Shown here: piece by piece, positions 15,397 to 22,412 of the stretch
How the letters are laid out: each line of letters opens with the position of its first letter
How positions within the stretch are numbered: the first letter of the stretch is position 1
From: Ruminococcaceae bacterium UBA6434
GTDB lineage: Bacteria > Bacillota > Clostridia > Oscillospirales > Acutalibacteraceae
Direction of reading: 5' to 3'
Assembly: GCA_002437245.1 (NCBI GenBank)
Contig: DJOQ01000046.1
Span: forward strand, 1-37,030
DNA length: 37,030 bases
Translations under genes and position numbers: made by a program
Notes under the pieces: model-generated
Told to the model about the DNA's origin: nothing
Databases searched by the model: none
The model's input: only the letters and a program-made list of their open reading frames with translations

Positions 15397-15691
15397 CGGC
15401 GATAAATGCGTAGGCTGTTTAAAATGCGTGGATGTTTGTCCCGGTACTCTGATAAGCGAGAAATCAGGCAAGGCATATATGAAATATCCCGATTTGTGTT
15501 GGGGCTGCGTTTCATGCGTTAAGGAATGCAATGTCGGCGCAATCAAGTTTTTTCTCGGTGCGGATATCGGCGGCAGGGGAAGCAGCCTTAATGTAAAAAA
15601 AGACGGCGATATTCTTCATTGGAATATTCAAAAATACGACGGTACAAAAATAACCGTTGATGTTAATTCTAAGAATTCAAATAAATATTAG
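15380..15691 (+). CDS. aprB: APS reductase beta subunit-like ferredoxin (AprB type)
   Basis: This 103-residue iron-sulfur protein should feed electrons to the AprA flavin. Two [4Fe-4S] motifs are complete: Cys10, 13, 16 and 20 (CVGCLKCVDVCP) and Cys40, 43, 46 and 50 (CWGCVSCVKEC). Dissimilatory AprB proteins are about 150 residues with a long C-terminal tail that wraps AprA; here about 50 residues follow the clusters, so the tail is shortened. AAAGGAGG inside the aprA end provides a strong ribosome site, and the 17-base overlap suggests coupled translation and a fixed subunit ratio. The electron source is not encoded nearby. Confidence 0.83.
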   Translation: MSIRIDGDKCVGCLKCVDVCPGTLISEKSGKAYMKYPDLCWGCVSCVKECNVGAIKFFLGADIGGRGSSLNVKKDGDILHWNIQKYDGTKITVDVNSKNSNKY

Positions 15692-15706
15692 CTAAGGAGA
15701 TTATGT

Positions 15707-16609
15707 ATGAGTAAACTTTCACACCTTGATGCTCTTGAGGCTGAAGCGATATACATAATAAGAGAAGTTGCGGCCGAATGTGAAAAGCCCGTTATGCTTT
15801 ATTCGATAGGCAAAGATTCCTCTGTTATGCTTCATTTGGCACTCAAGGCGTTTTATCCCGAAAAACCGCCGTTTCCTTTTCTCCATGTAAACACTACATG
15901 GAAGTTTCACGAAATGATAGAGTTCAGAGATAAGGTAGCTAAAAAATACGGAATCGAAATGCTTGAATATATCAACGAGGACGGCGTAAAGAAAGGTATC
16001 AATCCGTTTGATTACGGCTCGTCTTATACTGATATTATGAAAACTCAGGCATTAAAGCAGGCGCTTAACAAATACGGCTTTACCGCAGCTTTCGGAGGCG
16101 GCAGGCGTGATGAAGAAAAGTCAAGAGCCAAGGAGAGAATTTTTTCTTTCCGTAACGCTTCTCACGCATGGGACCCGAAAAACCAGCGCCCCGAAATGTG
16201 GAAGCTTTATAATACCGAAATAAACAAGGGCGAAAGCATAAGAGTTTTCCCTATATCCAACTGGACCGAAAAGGATATTTGGCAGTATATCAAGCGTGAA
16301 AACATAGATATTGTTCCGCTGTATTTTGCGGACGTAAGACCTGTTGTCGAGCGTGACGGCAATCTTATTATGGTTGACGATGACAGAATGAGATTAAAAC
16401 CCGGTGAAAAACCGATGATGAAATCCGTTCGCTTCCGTACACTCGGCTGCTATCCGCTTACAGGCGCGGTAGAGAGCAAAGCGAAAACTCTTGATGAAAT
16501 TATAGAAGAAACTCTTGCAAGTGTTGAATCCGAGCGTACAAGCCGTGTTATTGATAATGACGGCGGTGCCGCAAGTATGGAAAAGAGAAAAAGGGAGGGC
16601 TATTTTTAA
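15707..16609 (+). CDS. cysD: Sulfate adenylyltransferase subunit 2 (ATP sulfurylase)
   Basis: CysD is the catalytic subunit that adenylates sulfate to APS with ATP, driven by GTP hydrolysis in CysN. The 300-residue protein has the N-type ATP pyrophosphatase loop SIGKDSS (33-39). Family segments FPFLHVNTTWKF, GGGRRDEEKSRAKERIFSFR, PISNWTEKDIWQYI and RTLGCYPLTGA are all present. AAGGAG lies about 8 bases before ATG 15707. Its stop overlaps the cysN start by one base (TAATG). APS goes directly to the AprAB-type reductase, because no APS kinase (cysC) or PAPS reductase (cysH) is present. Confidence 0.96.
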   Translation: MSKLSHLDALEAEAIYIIREVAAECEKPVMLYSIGKDSSVMLHLALKAFYPEKPPFPFLHVNTTWKFHEMIEFRDKVAKKYGIEMLEYINEDGVKKGINPFDYGSSYTDIMKTQALKQALNKYGFTAAFGGGRRDEEKSRAKERIFSFRNASHAWDPKNQRPEMWKLYNTEINKGESIRVFPISNWTEKDIWQYIKRENIDIVPLYFADVRPVVERDGNLIMVDDDRMRLKPGEKPMMKSVRFRTLGCYPLTGAVESKAKTLDEIIEETLASVESERTSRVIDNDGGAASMEKRKREGYF

Positions 16610-18303
16610 TGAACGATTTGCTCAAATTTATTACCTGCGGAAGTGTTGACGACGGTAAGTCAACTCTTATAGGTCATATCCTTTACGATTCAAAACTTCT
16701 TTACGCCGACCAGGAAAAAGCACTTTTGCTTGACAGTAAGGTGGGGTCAAGAGGCGGCGAGATAGACTATTCTCTTTTGCTTGACGGACTTATGGCAGAG
16801 CGTGAGCAGGGTATCACAATTGATGTCGCATACAGATATTTCACTACGGACAAGCGCTCGTTTATTGTAGCCGATACGCCCGGCCATGAAGAATATACAA
16901 GAAATATGGCGGTAGGCGCGTCGTTTGCGGATCTTTCCGTAATATTGATTGACGCAACACAAGGCGTGCTTGTTCAAACAAGGCGGCACGCAAGAATCTG
17001 CAAGCTTATGGGCATTCGCTATTTTGTGTTTGCTGTAAACAAAATGGACCTTGCCTCCTATAGTGAGAAAACATTTAACAATATAACCGCTCAAATCAAG
17101 GAACTTTCAAATGAACTCGGGCTTGAAAATGTAAAGATTATTCCTGTCAGCGCAACTGCGGGCGACAATGTAACCGTAAAATCAAAAAATATGCCTTGGT
17201 ACAAGGGCGAGCCGCTTCTCGAATATCTCGAAAATGTTGAGATTAAAGAGCCCGAAAGCGACAATGAATTTTGTATGCCTGTTCAAAGGGTGTGCAGACC
17301 CGACCATAATTTCAGAGGCTTTCAGGGTCAAATTGAGGGCGGAAGCATCGCTGTCGGCGATGTGATTAAAACTCTTCCGAGCGAAGAAGAGGCAACGGTT
17401 AAAAGCATTATCGTCGGATTTGATGAAGTCAAGAGCGCAACGCTCGGTCAGCCCGTTAATATTCAGCTTTCAAAAGAGGTTGACGTGTCAAGAGGCTGCG
17501 TCCTTGTTCCTCGGAATTCAAAAATTAAGGCTTCTAAGGGCATAAAATCAACCGTCCTTTGGATGGATGATGATGAACTTGTTGTCGGCAAAGAATATAT
17601 TTTAAAGCTCGGCACAAAGCATATCCCCGCAACGGTTAAAAATATAGAATATAAAATCGATGTAAATTCGGGCAAGCATATTGATGATACAAAGCTTGTT
17701 AAAAACGAGATTGCATATTGTGAAATTGAATTTGCGGAAAAAATTATTGCTCAAAAATTCAATGATAATAAGGCTCTCGGCGGATTTATTCTTATCGACA
17801 GAGTAAGCCATATGACCTGCGCCTGCGGTGTTGTGGAGGAGCTTGAGAGCGATACCCCGAAAAAGCCTTATTTTTCAAACGGCGAAATCAATATTGACGG
17901 CTTTGTTTTTGAAGAATTCTATTTCAATCTTGAAAATGCTTTTCTTAAAAAGCAGGAAAGCGATGTTATATATAAGGTCGGCGATAAGGTCAATGTTGAG
18001 GGCGAAAGCTTCAAATATCCAGACTATTTCGATATCGTTTCTCCCGAAAACAATGCGGCGGTTCTGATAAGGAACAGGCAGATAGAGGATATAATCTCTC
18101 TTGATGATTATTTGTATTCGGGGCTTCCCGTTGTAGATGTAAGGGGATTCGCATTAAAGATAAAATCAAATGCGGATTTGCAAAACTTCCTTTATGAGTT
18201 TAAACATATCGAAAATGACAAAACGGCGACATTTTACAACAAATGGTCAAAGTTTGAAACTTACAGAAGAATTGTATGCAGCGACAATTTCTGGATAATC
18301 TAA
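16609..18303 (+). CDS. cysN: Sulfate adenylyltransferase subunit 1 (GTPase) with C-terminal extension
   Basis: CysN is the EF-Tu-like GTPase that powers APS formation by CysD. The G1 loop GSVDDGKST spans residues 11-19, G3 DTPGH 89-93 and G4 NKMD 144-147. The EF-Tu-like barrel domains run to about residue 412 (near SHMTCACGVV). A further stretch of about 150 residues follows (from ELESDTPKKPYFS to the end), for 564 in all against about 475 in E. coli CysN. The extension has no P-loop, so it is not the APS kinase domain of CysNC fusions. It contains YKVGDKVNVEGESF, IRNRQIEDIISLDDYLY and GLPVVDVRGFALKI. Its role is unknown; binding to CysD or AprAB is a reasonable guess. Confidence 0.94.
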   Translation: MNDLLKFITCGSVDDGKSTLIGHILYDSKLLYADQEKALLLDSKVGSRGGEIDYSLLLDGLMAEREQGITIDVAYRYFTTDKRSFIVADTPGHEEYTRNMAVGASFADLSVILIDATQGVLVQTRRHARICKLMGIRYFVFAVNKMDLASYSEKTFNNITAQIKELSNELGLENVKIIPVSATAGDNVTVKSKNMPWYKGEPLLEYLENVEIKEPESDNEFCMPVQRVCRPDHNFRGFQGQIEGGSIAVGDVIKTLPSEEEATVKSIIVGFDEVKSATLGQPVNIQLSKEVDVSRGCVLVPRNSKIKASKGIKSTVLWMDDDELVVGKEYILKLGTKHIPATVKNIEYKIDVNSGKHIDDTKLVKNEIAYCEIEFAEKIIAQKFNDNKALGGFILIDRVSHMTCACGVVEELESDTPKKPYFSNGEINIDGFVFEEFYFNLENAFLKKQESDVIYKVGDKVNVEGESFKYPDYFDIVSPENNAAVLIRNRQIEDIISLDDYLYSGLPVVDVRGFALKIKSNADLQNFLYEFKHIENDKTATFYNKWSKFETYRRIVCSDNFWII

Positions 18304-18312
18304 GGAGAAAAA

Positions 18313-19551
18313 ATGGAGAAATATTCTTTTGATACGATTTTGCTTCATCCGAACATTTCAAATGACAGCGGAGCAACCGTAACTCCTGTTTATCAAACAA
18401 GCGCTTTTGAACACGAAAGTGCCGAGAGCATTGCCGATTTGTTTTCAAACAAAAAGCCGGGTTATTGCTACACAAGGCTTACAAATCCCACGGTTGATGC
18501 GTTTGAAAAGCGGATAACGCTTCTCGAACACGGCAGCTCAAGCATTGCGACTTCTTCAGGTATGGCGGCTATATACAACAGCCTTGTCAATGTGCTTCAA
18601 AGCGGTGACGGCATTTTAGCAAGTCCGTCGCTCTACGGCGGTACGATTGATTTGTTTGAGGACATAAAGGCGTTCGGAATTGATGTTAAGTATGCAGATG
18701 ACAACAGGGTTTCATCGTTTAAAAAAATAATCGACGAAAATACCAAAGTCATTTTTGCGGAAACAATAGGCAATCCTAAACTTGACGTTACGGATATTAA
18801 GGCTTTGTCAGAGTTCGCACATACAAACGGCTGTTTGCTGTTTATCGACAACACCGTGGCAACTCCGCTTTTGTGTAACCCTTTAACACTCGGTGCGGAT
18901 ATTGTGATTAACTCAACATCAAAGTATATAAACGGCTCGTCCACCGCTATAGGCGGAATAATTACGGTGAGCAAAAATATAAAGGCGGATTTTGACCGCT
19001 TTCCGTTACTCAAGCCTTATTCAAAGTTCGGTGTGTTTGCATACACCGCTAAAATCAGAGCAACCGTTCATCAGCATATAGGCTCGGCAATGGCACCGCA
19101 GACTGCATTTTTGAACAGCATCGGTATTGAAACCTTGTCGCTTAGAACACGGAGTGCCTGCAGCAACGCACTTGAACTTGCAAAATATTTGTCAAAGCTT
19201 GACGGACTTACGGTTAATTATCCGGGGCTTGAAAGCAGCAGTTATCACAATCTTGCAAAGCAAATGTTCGGCGACAAATTCGGTGCGATTTTGACTGTTC
19301 GGGTGGGCAGTAAGCAAAAAGCGTTCTATTTTATAAATCATTTGAAAATACCTAAAATCGTTTCGAATATCGGCGACACAAAAACGCTGGTTATTCATCC
19401 GGCATCGACTATTGTGCTTCATTCGACCGACAGCCAAAAACGTGCGGCAGGTGTTTATGACGATTTAATCAGGATAAGCGTAGGTATTGAGGACATAAAC
19501 GATTTAATATCAGATTTCAAATCGGCTTATGATGAAATTAACAAGGAGTAA
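18313..19551 (+). CDS. metY: O-acetylhomoserine sulfhydrylase-like PLP enzyme
   Basis: Predicted to make homocysteine from O-acetylhomoserine and a sulfur donor with pyridoxal phosphate. The 412-residue protein shows the Cys/Met-metabolism fold: TPVYQTSAFEHES near the start, YCYTRLTNPTVDAFE, ATSSGMAAIYNSL, the cofactor aspartate in LLFIDNTVATPLL, and the Schiff-base lysine in NSTSKYINGSST. The C-terminus has VSNIGDTKTLVIHPAST and RISVGIED. This matches MetY rather than cystathionine synthase or lyase, although the subfamilies are close. TAAGGAG is 7 bases before ATG 18313. Its place beside a ThiS/E1/JAMM set matches Wolinella, where MetY takes sulfur from a carrier-protein thiocarboxylate. 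Confidence 0.9.
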   Translation: MEKYSFDTILLHPNISNDSGATVTPVYQTSAFEHESAESIADLFSNKKPGYCYTRLTNPTVDAFEKRITLLEHGSSSIATSSGMAAIYNSLVNVLQSGDGILASPSLYGGTIDLFEDIKAFGIDVKYADDNRVSSFKKIIDENTKVIFAETIGNPKLDVTDIKALSEFAHTNGCLLFIDNTVATPLLCNPLTLGADIVINSTSKYINGSSTAIGGIITVSKNIKADFDRFPLLKPYSKFGVFAYTAKIRATVHQHIGSAMAPQTAFLNSIGIETLSLRTRSACSNALELAKYLSKLDGLTVNYPGLESSSYHNLAKQMFGDKFGAILTVRVGSKQKAFYFINHLKIPKIVSNIGDTKTLVIHPASTIVLHSTDSQKRAAGVYDDLIRISVGIEDINDLISDFKSAYDEINKE

Positions 19552-19553
19552 TT

Positions 19554-20420
19554 ATGGCTAATGTAGATTTTGCCGCTCTTAAAAAAGGCGGCTTTATGAG
19601 GCAAAAACAGAAAAATATGTTTTCGTTAAGGCTTCAGACAGTCGGCGGTGAGCTGACAGCCGAAAATTTGAAGAAAATCAGCGAAGTTGCCGAAAAATAC
19701 GGCAGAGGCTATGTTCACCTTACTTCAAGACAGGGCGTTGAAATACCTTTTATCAATTTTGATGATATTGAAGAAGTCAAAAGCGAACTTGCCAAGGGCG
19801 GAGTCAAACCGGGTGTTTGCGGCCCGAGAGTAAGAACCGTCACAGCCTGTCAGGGCAATGCGGTTTGCCCGAGCGGCAATATCGACACAAAGAAAATTGC
19901 CGACGAGCTTAACAGAAGATATTTCGGCAGAGAGCTTCCGCACAAATTTAAATTCGGCGTAACCGGCTGCCAAAACAATTGCCTTAAAGCTGAGGAAAAT
20001 GATGTAGGCATAAAAGGTGCGCTTGATGTGAAATGGGTTAAAGAGAATTGCATATCCTGCGGCGTGTGCATCAAGGCTTGCAGAAAGGGCGCCCTTTCAT
20101 TCGGAGATAACGGCGATATTCTGCTTGATAAATCAAAATGCAATTACTGCGGCAGGTGCGTCAAGTCTTGTCCGACAGACGCGTGGATAGGCGAGAGCGC
20201 ATACATCGTTTCGTTCGGCGGAACATTCGGCAATGATATTGTCAAAGGCGATGAGCTTTTACCGCTTATTACGAGCGAAGACAAGTTATTTAAAATAACC
20301 GATGCGACTATTGATTTCTTTGAAAAGAATGCGAAGCCGAGCGAGAGATTCAGAAAAACGCTCGAGCGCGTCGGCGAAGATAAACTGAAAGAAAAATTAC
20401 AGGAGGTATACAATGGCTGA
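19554..20420 (+). CDS. Small siroheme sulfite reductase with ferredoxin domain
   Basis: Predicted to reduce sulfite to sulfide with six electrons. The 288-residue protein carries one sulfite/nitrite reductase half. A ferredoxin-like domain has VHLTSRQGVEIPF, and the siroheme-[4Fe-4S] ligands are Cys99-X5-Cys105 (ACQGNAVCP) and Cys139-X3-Cys143 (GCQNNCLKAEEND). Next comes a two-cluster ferredoxin module: Cys166, 169, 172 and 176, then Cys196, 199, 202 and 206. Classical assimilatory CysI is about 570 residues with two fused halves. This layout is closer to AsrC or to the low-molecular-weight archaeal/Desulfovibrio assimilatory enzymes. The siroheme genes follow in the same operon, which supports the cofactor call. 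AAGGAG lies 7 bases before ATG 19554. Confidence 0.87.
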   Translation: MANVDFAALKKGGFMRQKQKNMFSLRLQTVGGELTAENLKKISEVAEKYGRGYVHLTSRQGVEIPFINFDDIEEVKSELAKGGVKPGVCGPRVRTVTACQGNAVCPSGNIDTKKIADELNRRYFGRELPHKFKFGVTGCQNNCLKAEENDVGIKGALDVKWVKENCISCGVCIKACRKGALSFGDNGDILLDKSKCNYCGRCVKSCPTDAWIGESAYIVSFGGTFGNDIVKGDELLPLITSEDKLFKITDATIDFFEKNAKPSERFRKTLERVGEDKLKEKLQEVYNG

Positions 20421-20661
20421 ATATAAAACAGACAGCACGGTTGATATTACCGATGTTGTGTGCCCTATAACCTTTGTTAAGGCGAAGTGTGCAATTGAAG
20501 AGCTTGATGTAGGTCAAACTCTTGCAGTCAAAATGAATGACGGGGAGCCCGTTCAAAATGTACCGCGCAGTATGAAGGAAGAAGGTCACAAGATTAAAAA
20601 ACTCCTTGATAATGAGGACGGAACTTACACCCTTATTGTTGAAAAAGGAGCGGATGAATAA
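20413..20661 (+). CDS. TusA/SirA-like sulfurtransferase
   Basis: This 82-residue protein has the TusA fold signature: a strand ending in Cys17-Pro18 (TDVVCPITFVKAK), a helix, then LDVGQTLAVKMNDGEPVQNVPRSM and EEGHKIKKL. In TusA-type proteins the Cys carries persulfide sulfur between enzymes. It starts inside the sulfite reductase gene (8-base overlap, ribosome site AGGAGG). It probably hands sulfur from sulfite reductase, or a bound intermediate, toward the carrier protein; that step is inference from position. No SelU/YeeE-type transporter or IscS desulfurase adjoins it. Confidence 0.85.
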   Translation: MAEYKTDSTVDITDVVCPITFVKAKCAIEELDVGQTLAVKMNDGEPVQNVPRSMKEEGHKIKKLLDNEDGTYTLIVEKGADE

Positions 20662-20972
20662 TGTCAATCAGAATAAATGAAAGCAATTTTGAGACCGAAG
20701 TTTTAAAAAGCAATGTTCCCGTTATTCTTGATTTTTATTCCGACAGTTGTATTCCCTGTAAGGCAATGAGCGCTATGTTGGGCGATATCGAGGATGACTG
20801 TAACGGCAAGGTCAAAATCGCAAAGGTGAATGTCAATATTGATTCGTCTCTTGCGGAAAAATTTGAGGTAACCGCATCACCGACTCTTTTGTATTTTATC
20901 GACGGCAAAGAAACAGACAGAACAGTAGGTATGCTTTCAAAAGAAGAAATTATAAAAAAGGCAGGGCTTTAA
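20661..20972 (+). CDS. Thioredoxin-like protein with CIPC active site
   Basis: This 103-residue cytoplasmic protein has a single thioredoxin fold: VILDFYSDSCIPCKAM with the redox pair Cys30 and Cys33, the cis-proline segment VTASPTLLYF, and the C-terminal strand GKETDRTVGMLS. The active site is C-I-P-C rather than the classical C-G-P-C, which usually shifts redox potential. The start codon overlaps the tusA-like stop by one base. A thioredoxin reductase gene lies near the end of the same operon, so the pair may reduce a disulfide or persulfide formed in the pathway. Confidence 0.9.
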   Translation: MSIRINESNFETEVLKSNVPVILDFYSDSCIPCKAMSAMLGDIEDDCNGKVKIAKVNVNIDSSLAEKFEVTASPTLLYFIDGKETDRTVGMLSKEEIIKKAGL

Positions 20973-20973
20973 T

Positions 20974-21183
20974 ATGTTTATTACAGTAGCAGGCGAAAAG
21001 AAACAGTACGACGACGGTATCACCGTAAGTGAGCTTATCGAGAAGGAAAATGTTGAAAATGCGGAGTATGTAACGGTAACCGTAAATGACGAATTTGTTG
21101 ACAGAGATGCATTTCCCACAACAAAGCTTAAAGAAAATGACGCGGTGGAATTTCTCTATTTTATGGGAGGAGGAAAAGCTTAA
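20974..21183 (+). CDS. ThiS/MoaD-family sulfur carrier with extra C-terminal residues (HcyS/CysO-like)
   Basis: This 69-residue ubiquitin-fold protein ends FLYFMGGGKA. ThiS and MoaD end exactly at Gly-Gly, where an E1-like enzyme adenylates the last glycine and sulfur is added to form a thiocarboxylate. Here Lys-Ala follows the glycines (Gly65-67, Lys68, Ala69), so the carrier cannot be activated until it is trimmed. The downstream JAMM protease is the natural candidate. Wolinella HcyS has a similar extra C-terminal residue removed by HcyD, while mycobacterial CysO is paired with the JAMM protease Mec. Neighbouring metY and cysK, and the absence of thiamine or molybdopterin genes, point to homocysteine or cysteine synthesis. 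Confidence 0.83.
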   Translation: MFITVAGEKKQYDDGITVSELIEKENVENAEYVTVTVNDEFVDRDAFPTTKLKENDAVEFLYFMGGGKA

Positions 21184-21986
21184 TGTTTTCAAACGAACAG
21201 CTTGAACGCTATTCACGCCATATAATTCTTAAAGAGGTCGGTGTAAAGGGTCAGCAAAAACTGCTTAATGCAAAGGTTCTTATTATCGGAGCGGGCGGCT
21301 TGGGTGCTCCCGCGGCTTTGTACCTTGCTGCGGCAGGTGTCGGCACCATCGGTATTGTTGACGCCGACGAGGTTGACCTTTCAAATCTCCAAAGGCAGGT
21401 AATTCACACCACGGCGGATATCGGCAAGGCAAAGGTTAAGTCGGCAAAGGAGACCATGGAGGCAATAAACCCCGATGTTAAGGTAAATACATATCGTATG
21501 TTTGTCGATTCAACCAATATTACGGACCTTATCAAGGATTACGATTTTATCCTGGACGGAACAGACAATTTTCCCGCAAAATTCCTTATCAACGATGCGT
21601 GTGTTATGGCTAAAAAGCCTTTTTCTCATGCGGGCATAATTCGTTTCAAGGGTCAGCTTATGACTTATGTACCGGGCGAGGGACCTTGTTATCGCTGCGT
21701 ATTCAAAAATCCGCCGCCCAAGGACGCGGTTCCGACCTGCAAACAGGCCGGTGTAATAGGTGCTATGGGCGGAGTAATCGGTTCACTGCAGGCGATGGAG
21801 GCGATTAAGTATATTATCGGCAAGGGTGATTTGCTCACCGGTAAGCTTTTAACCTTTGACGCGCTGAAAATGGAATTTCACACAATCAAGTTGCCGGATA
21901 ATCATCATTCCTGTGCAGTCTGCGGCGACAACCCGACTATAACGGAACTTATTGATTATGAACAGGCTGTTTGTGAAGATAAATAA
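21183..21986 (+). CDS. E1-like ThiF/MoeB-family adenylyltransferase (HcyF-like)
   Basis: This enzyme activates the C-terminus of the sulfur carrier with ATP as an acyl-adenylate. The 267-residue protein has the nucleotide loop GAGGLG (36-41), DADEVDLSNLQRQ (ATP contacts), LDGTDNFPAKFLIND, and a zinc site from two Cys pairs, CYRC and CAVC. A conserved Cys lies in AVPTCKQAGVIG. No rhodanese domain follows, unlike MoeZ/MOCS3 proteins, so sulfur must come from elsewhere, perhaps the TusA-like protein or free sulfide. It overlaps the carrier gene by one base. GGAGGAAAAG inside that gene serves as the ribosome site. Confidence 0.9.
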   Translation: MFSNEQLERYSRHIILKEVGVKGQQKLLNAKVLIIGAGGLGAPAALYLAAAGVGTIGIVDADEVDLSNLQRQVIHTTADIGKAKVKSAKETMEAINPDVKVNTYRMFVDSTNITDLIKDYDFILDGTDNFPAKFLINDACVMAKKPFSHAGIIRFKGQLMTYVPGEGPCYRCVFKNPPPKDAVPTCKQAGVIGAMGGVIGSLQAMEAIKYIIGKGDLLTGKLLTFDALKMEFHTIKLPDNHHSCAVCGDNPTITELIDYEQAVCEDK

Positions 21987-21995
21987 GGTGTAAAA

Positions 21996-22412
21996 ATGAT
22001 TTACATAACTAAAGATGATTACAATTTAATAATTTCGCATGCAAAAAATAATTTGCCGGAAGAGGCTTGCGGACTTCTCGGCGGAGTTGTTGACGGCGAA
22101 GATAAATATGTTAAAAAGGTTTATCTTCTTGAAAATACCGACCACTCAAACGAGCATTTTACCATGTCGCCGCAGGCACAGCTTCAGTCAATAAAGGATA
22201 TGAGGCAAAACGGTTATGTCCTTTTGGGTAATTGGCATTCGCATCCCGAAAGTCCGTCAAGACCGAGCGAAGAGGATAAAAGACTTGCAATGGATACAAA
22301 GATCAGATATTTGATTTTGTCTCTTATGGATATCGATGCCCCCGTTCTCAACGCTTTTGTCATTGATAAAGACAAAAATGTTTCTAAAGAGGAAATAAAT
22401 GTACTGTCTTAG
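21996..22412 (+). CDS. JAMM/MPN+ metalloprotease (Mec/HcyD-like)
   Basis: This 138-residue zinc protease has the full JAMM motif: the catalytic Glu in LPEEACGLLGG (22-23), His81 and His83 in HSHPESPSRP, Ser91 and Asp94. In mycobacteria Mec cuts the CysO-cysteine adduct, and in Wolinella HcyD trims the HcyS precursor. Next to a carrier ending GGGKA, precursor trimming is the most direct role, with release of an amino-acid adduct also possible. The gene follows the E1 gene by 9 bp and overlaps hemA by 14 bases, tying sulfur transfer to siroheme synthesis in one transcript. Confidence 0.88.
   Translation: MIYITKDDYNLIISHAKNNLPEEACGLLGGVVDGEDKYVKKVYLLENTDHSNEHFTMSPQAQLQSIKDMRQNGYVLLGNWHSHPESPSRPSEEDKRLAMDTKIRYLILSLMDIDAPVLNAFVIDKDKNVSKEEINVLS

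Noticed and set aside
16609..18303. CysNC fusion with APS kinase
   Set aside because: The C-terminal extension has no second P-loop and APS reductase subunits are encoded upstream, so PAPS is not needed.
20974..21986. Thiamine (ThiS/ThiF) or molybdopterin (MoaD/MoeB) synthesis
   Set aside because: No thiG, thiH, moaE or other cofactor genes adjoin, the carrier has residues after Gly-Gly, and sulfhydrylase and JAMM genes are present instead.
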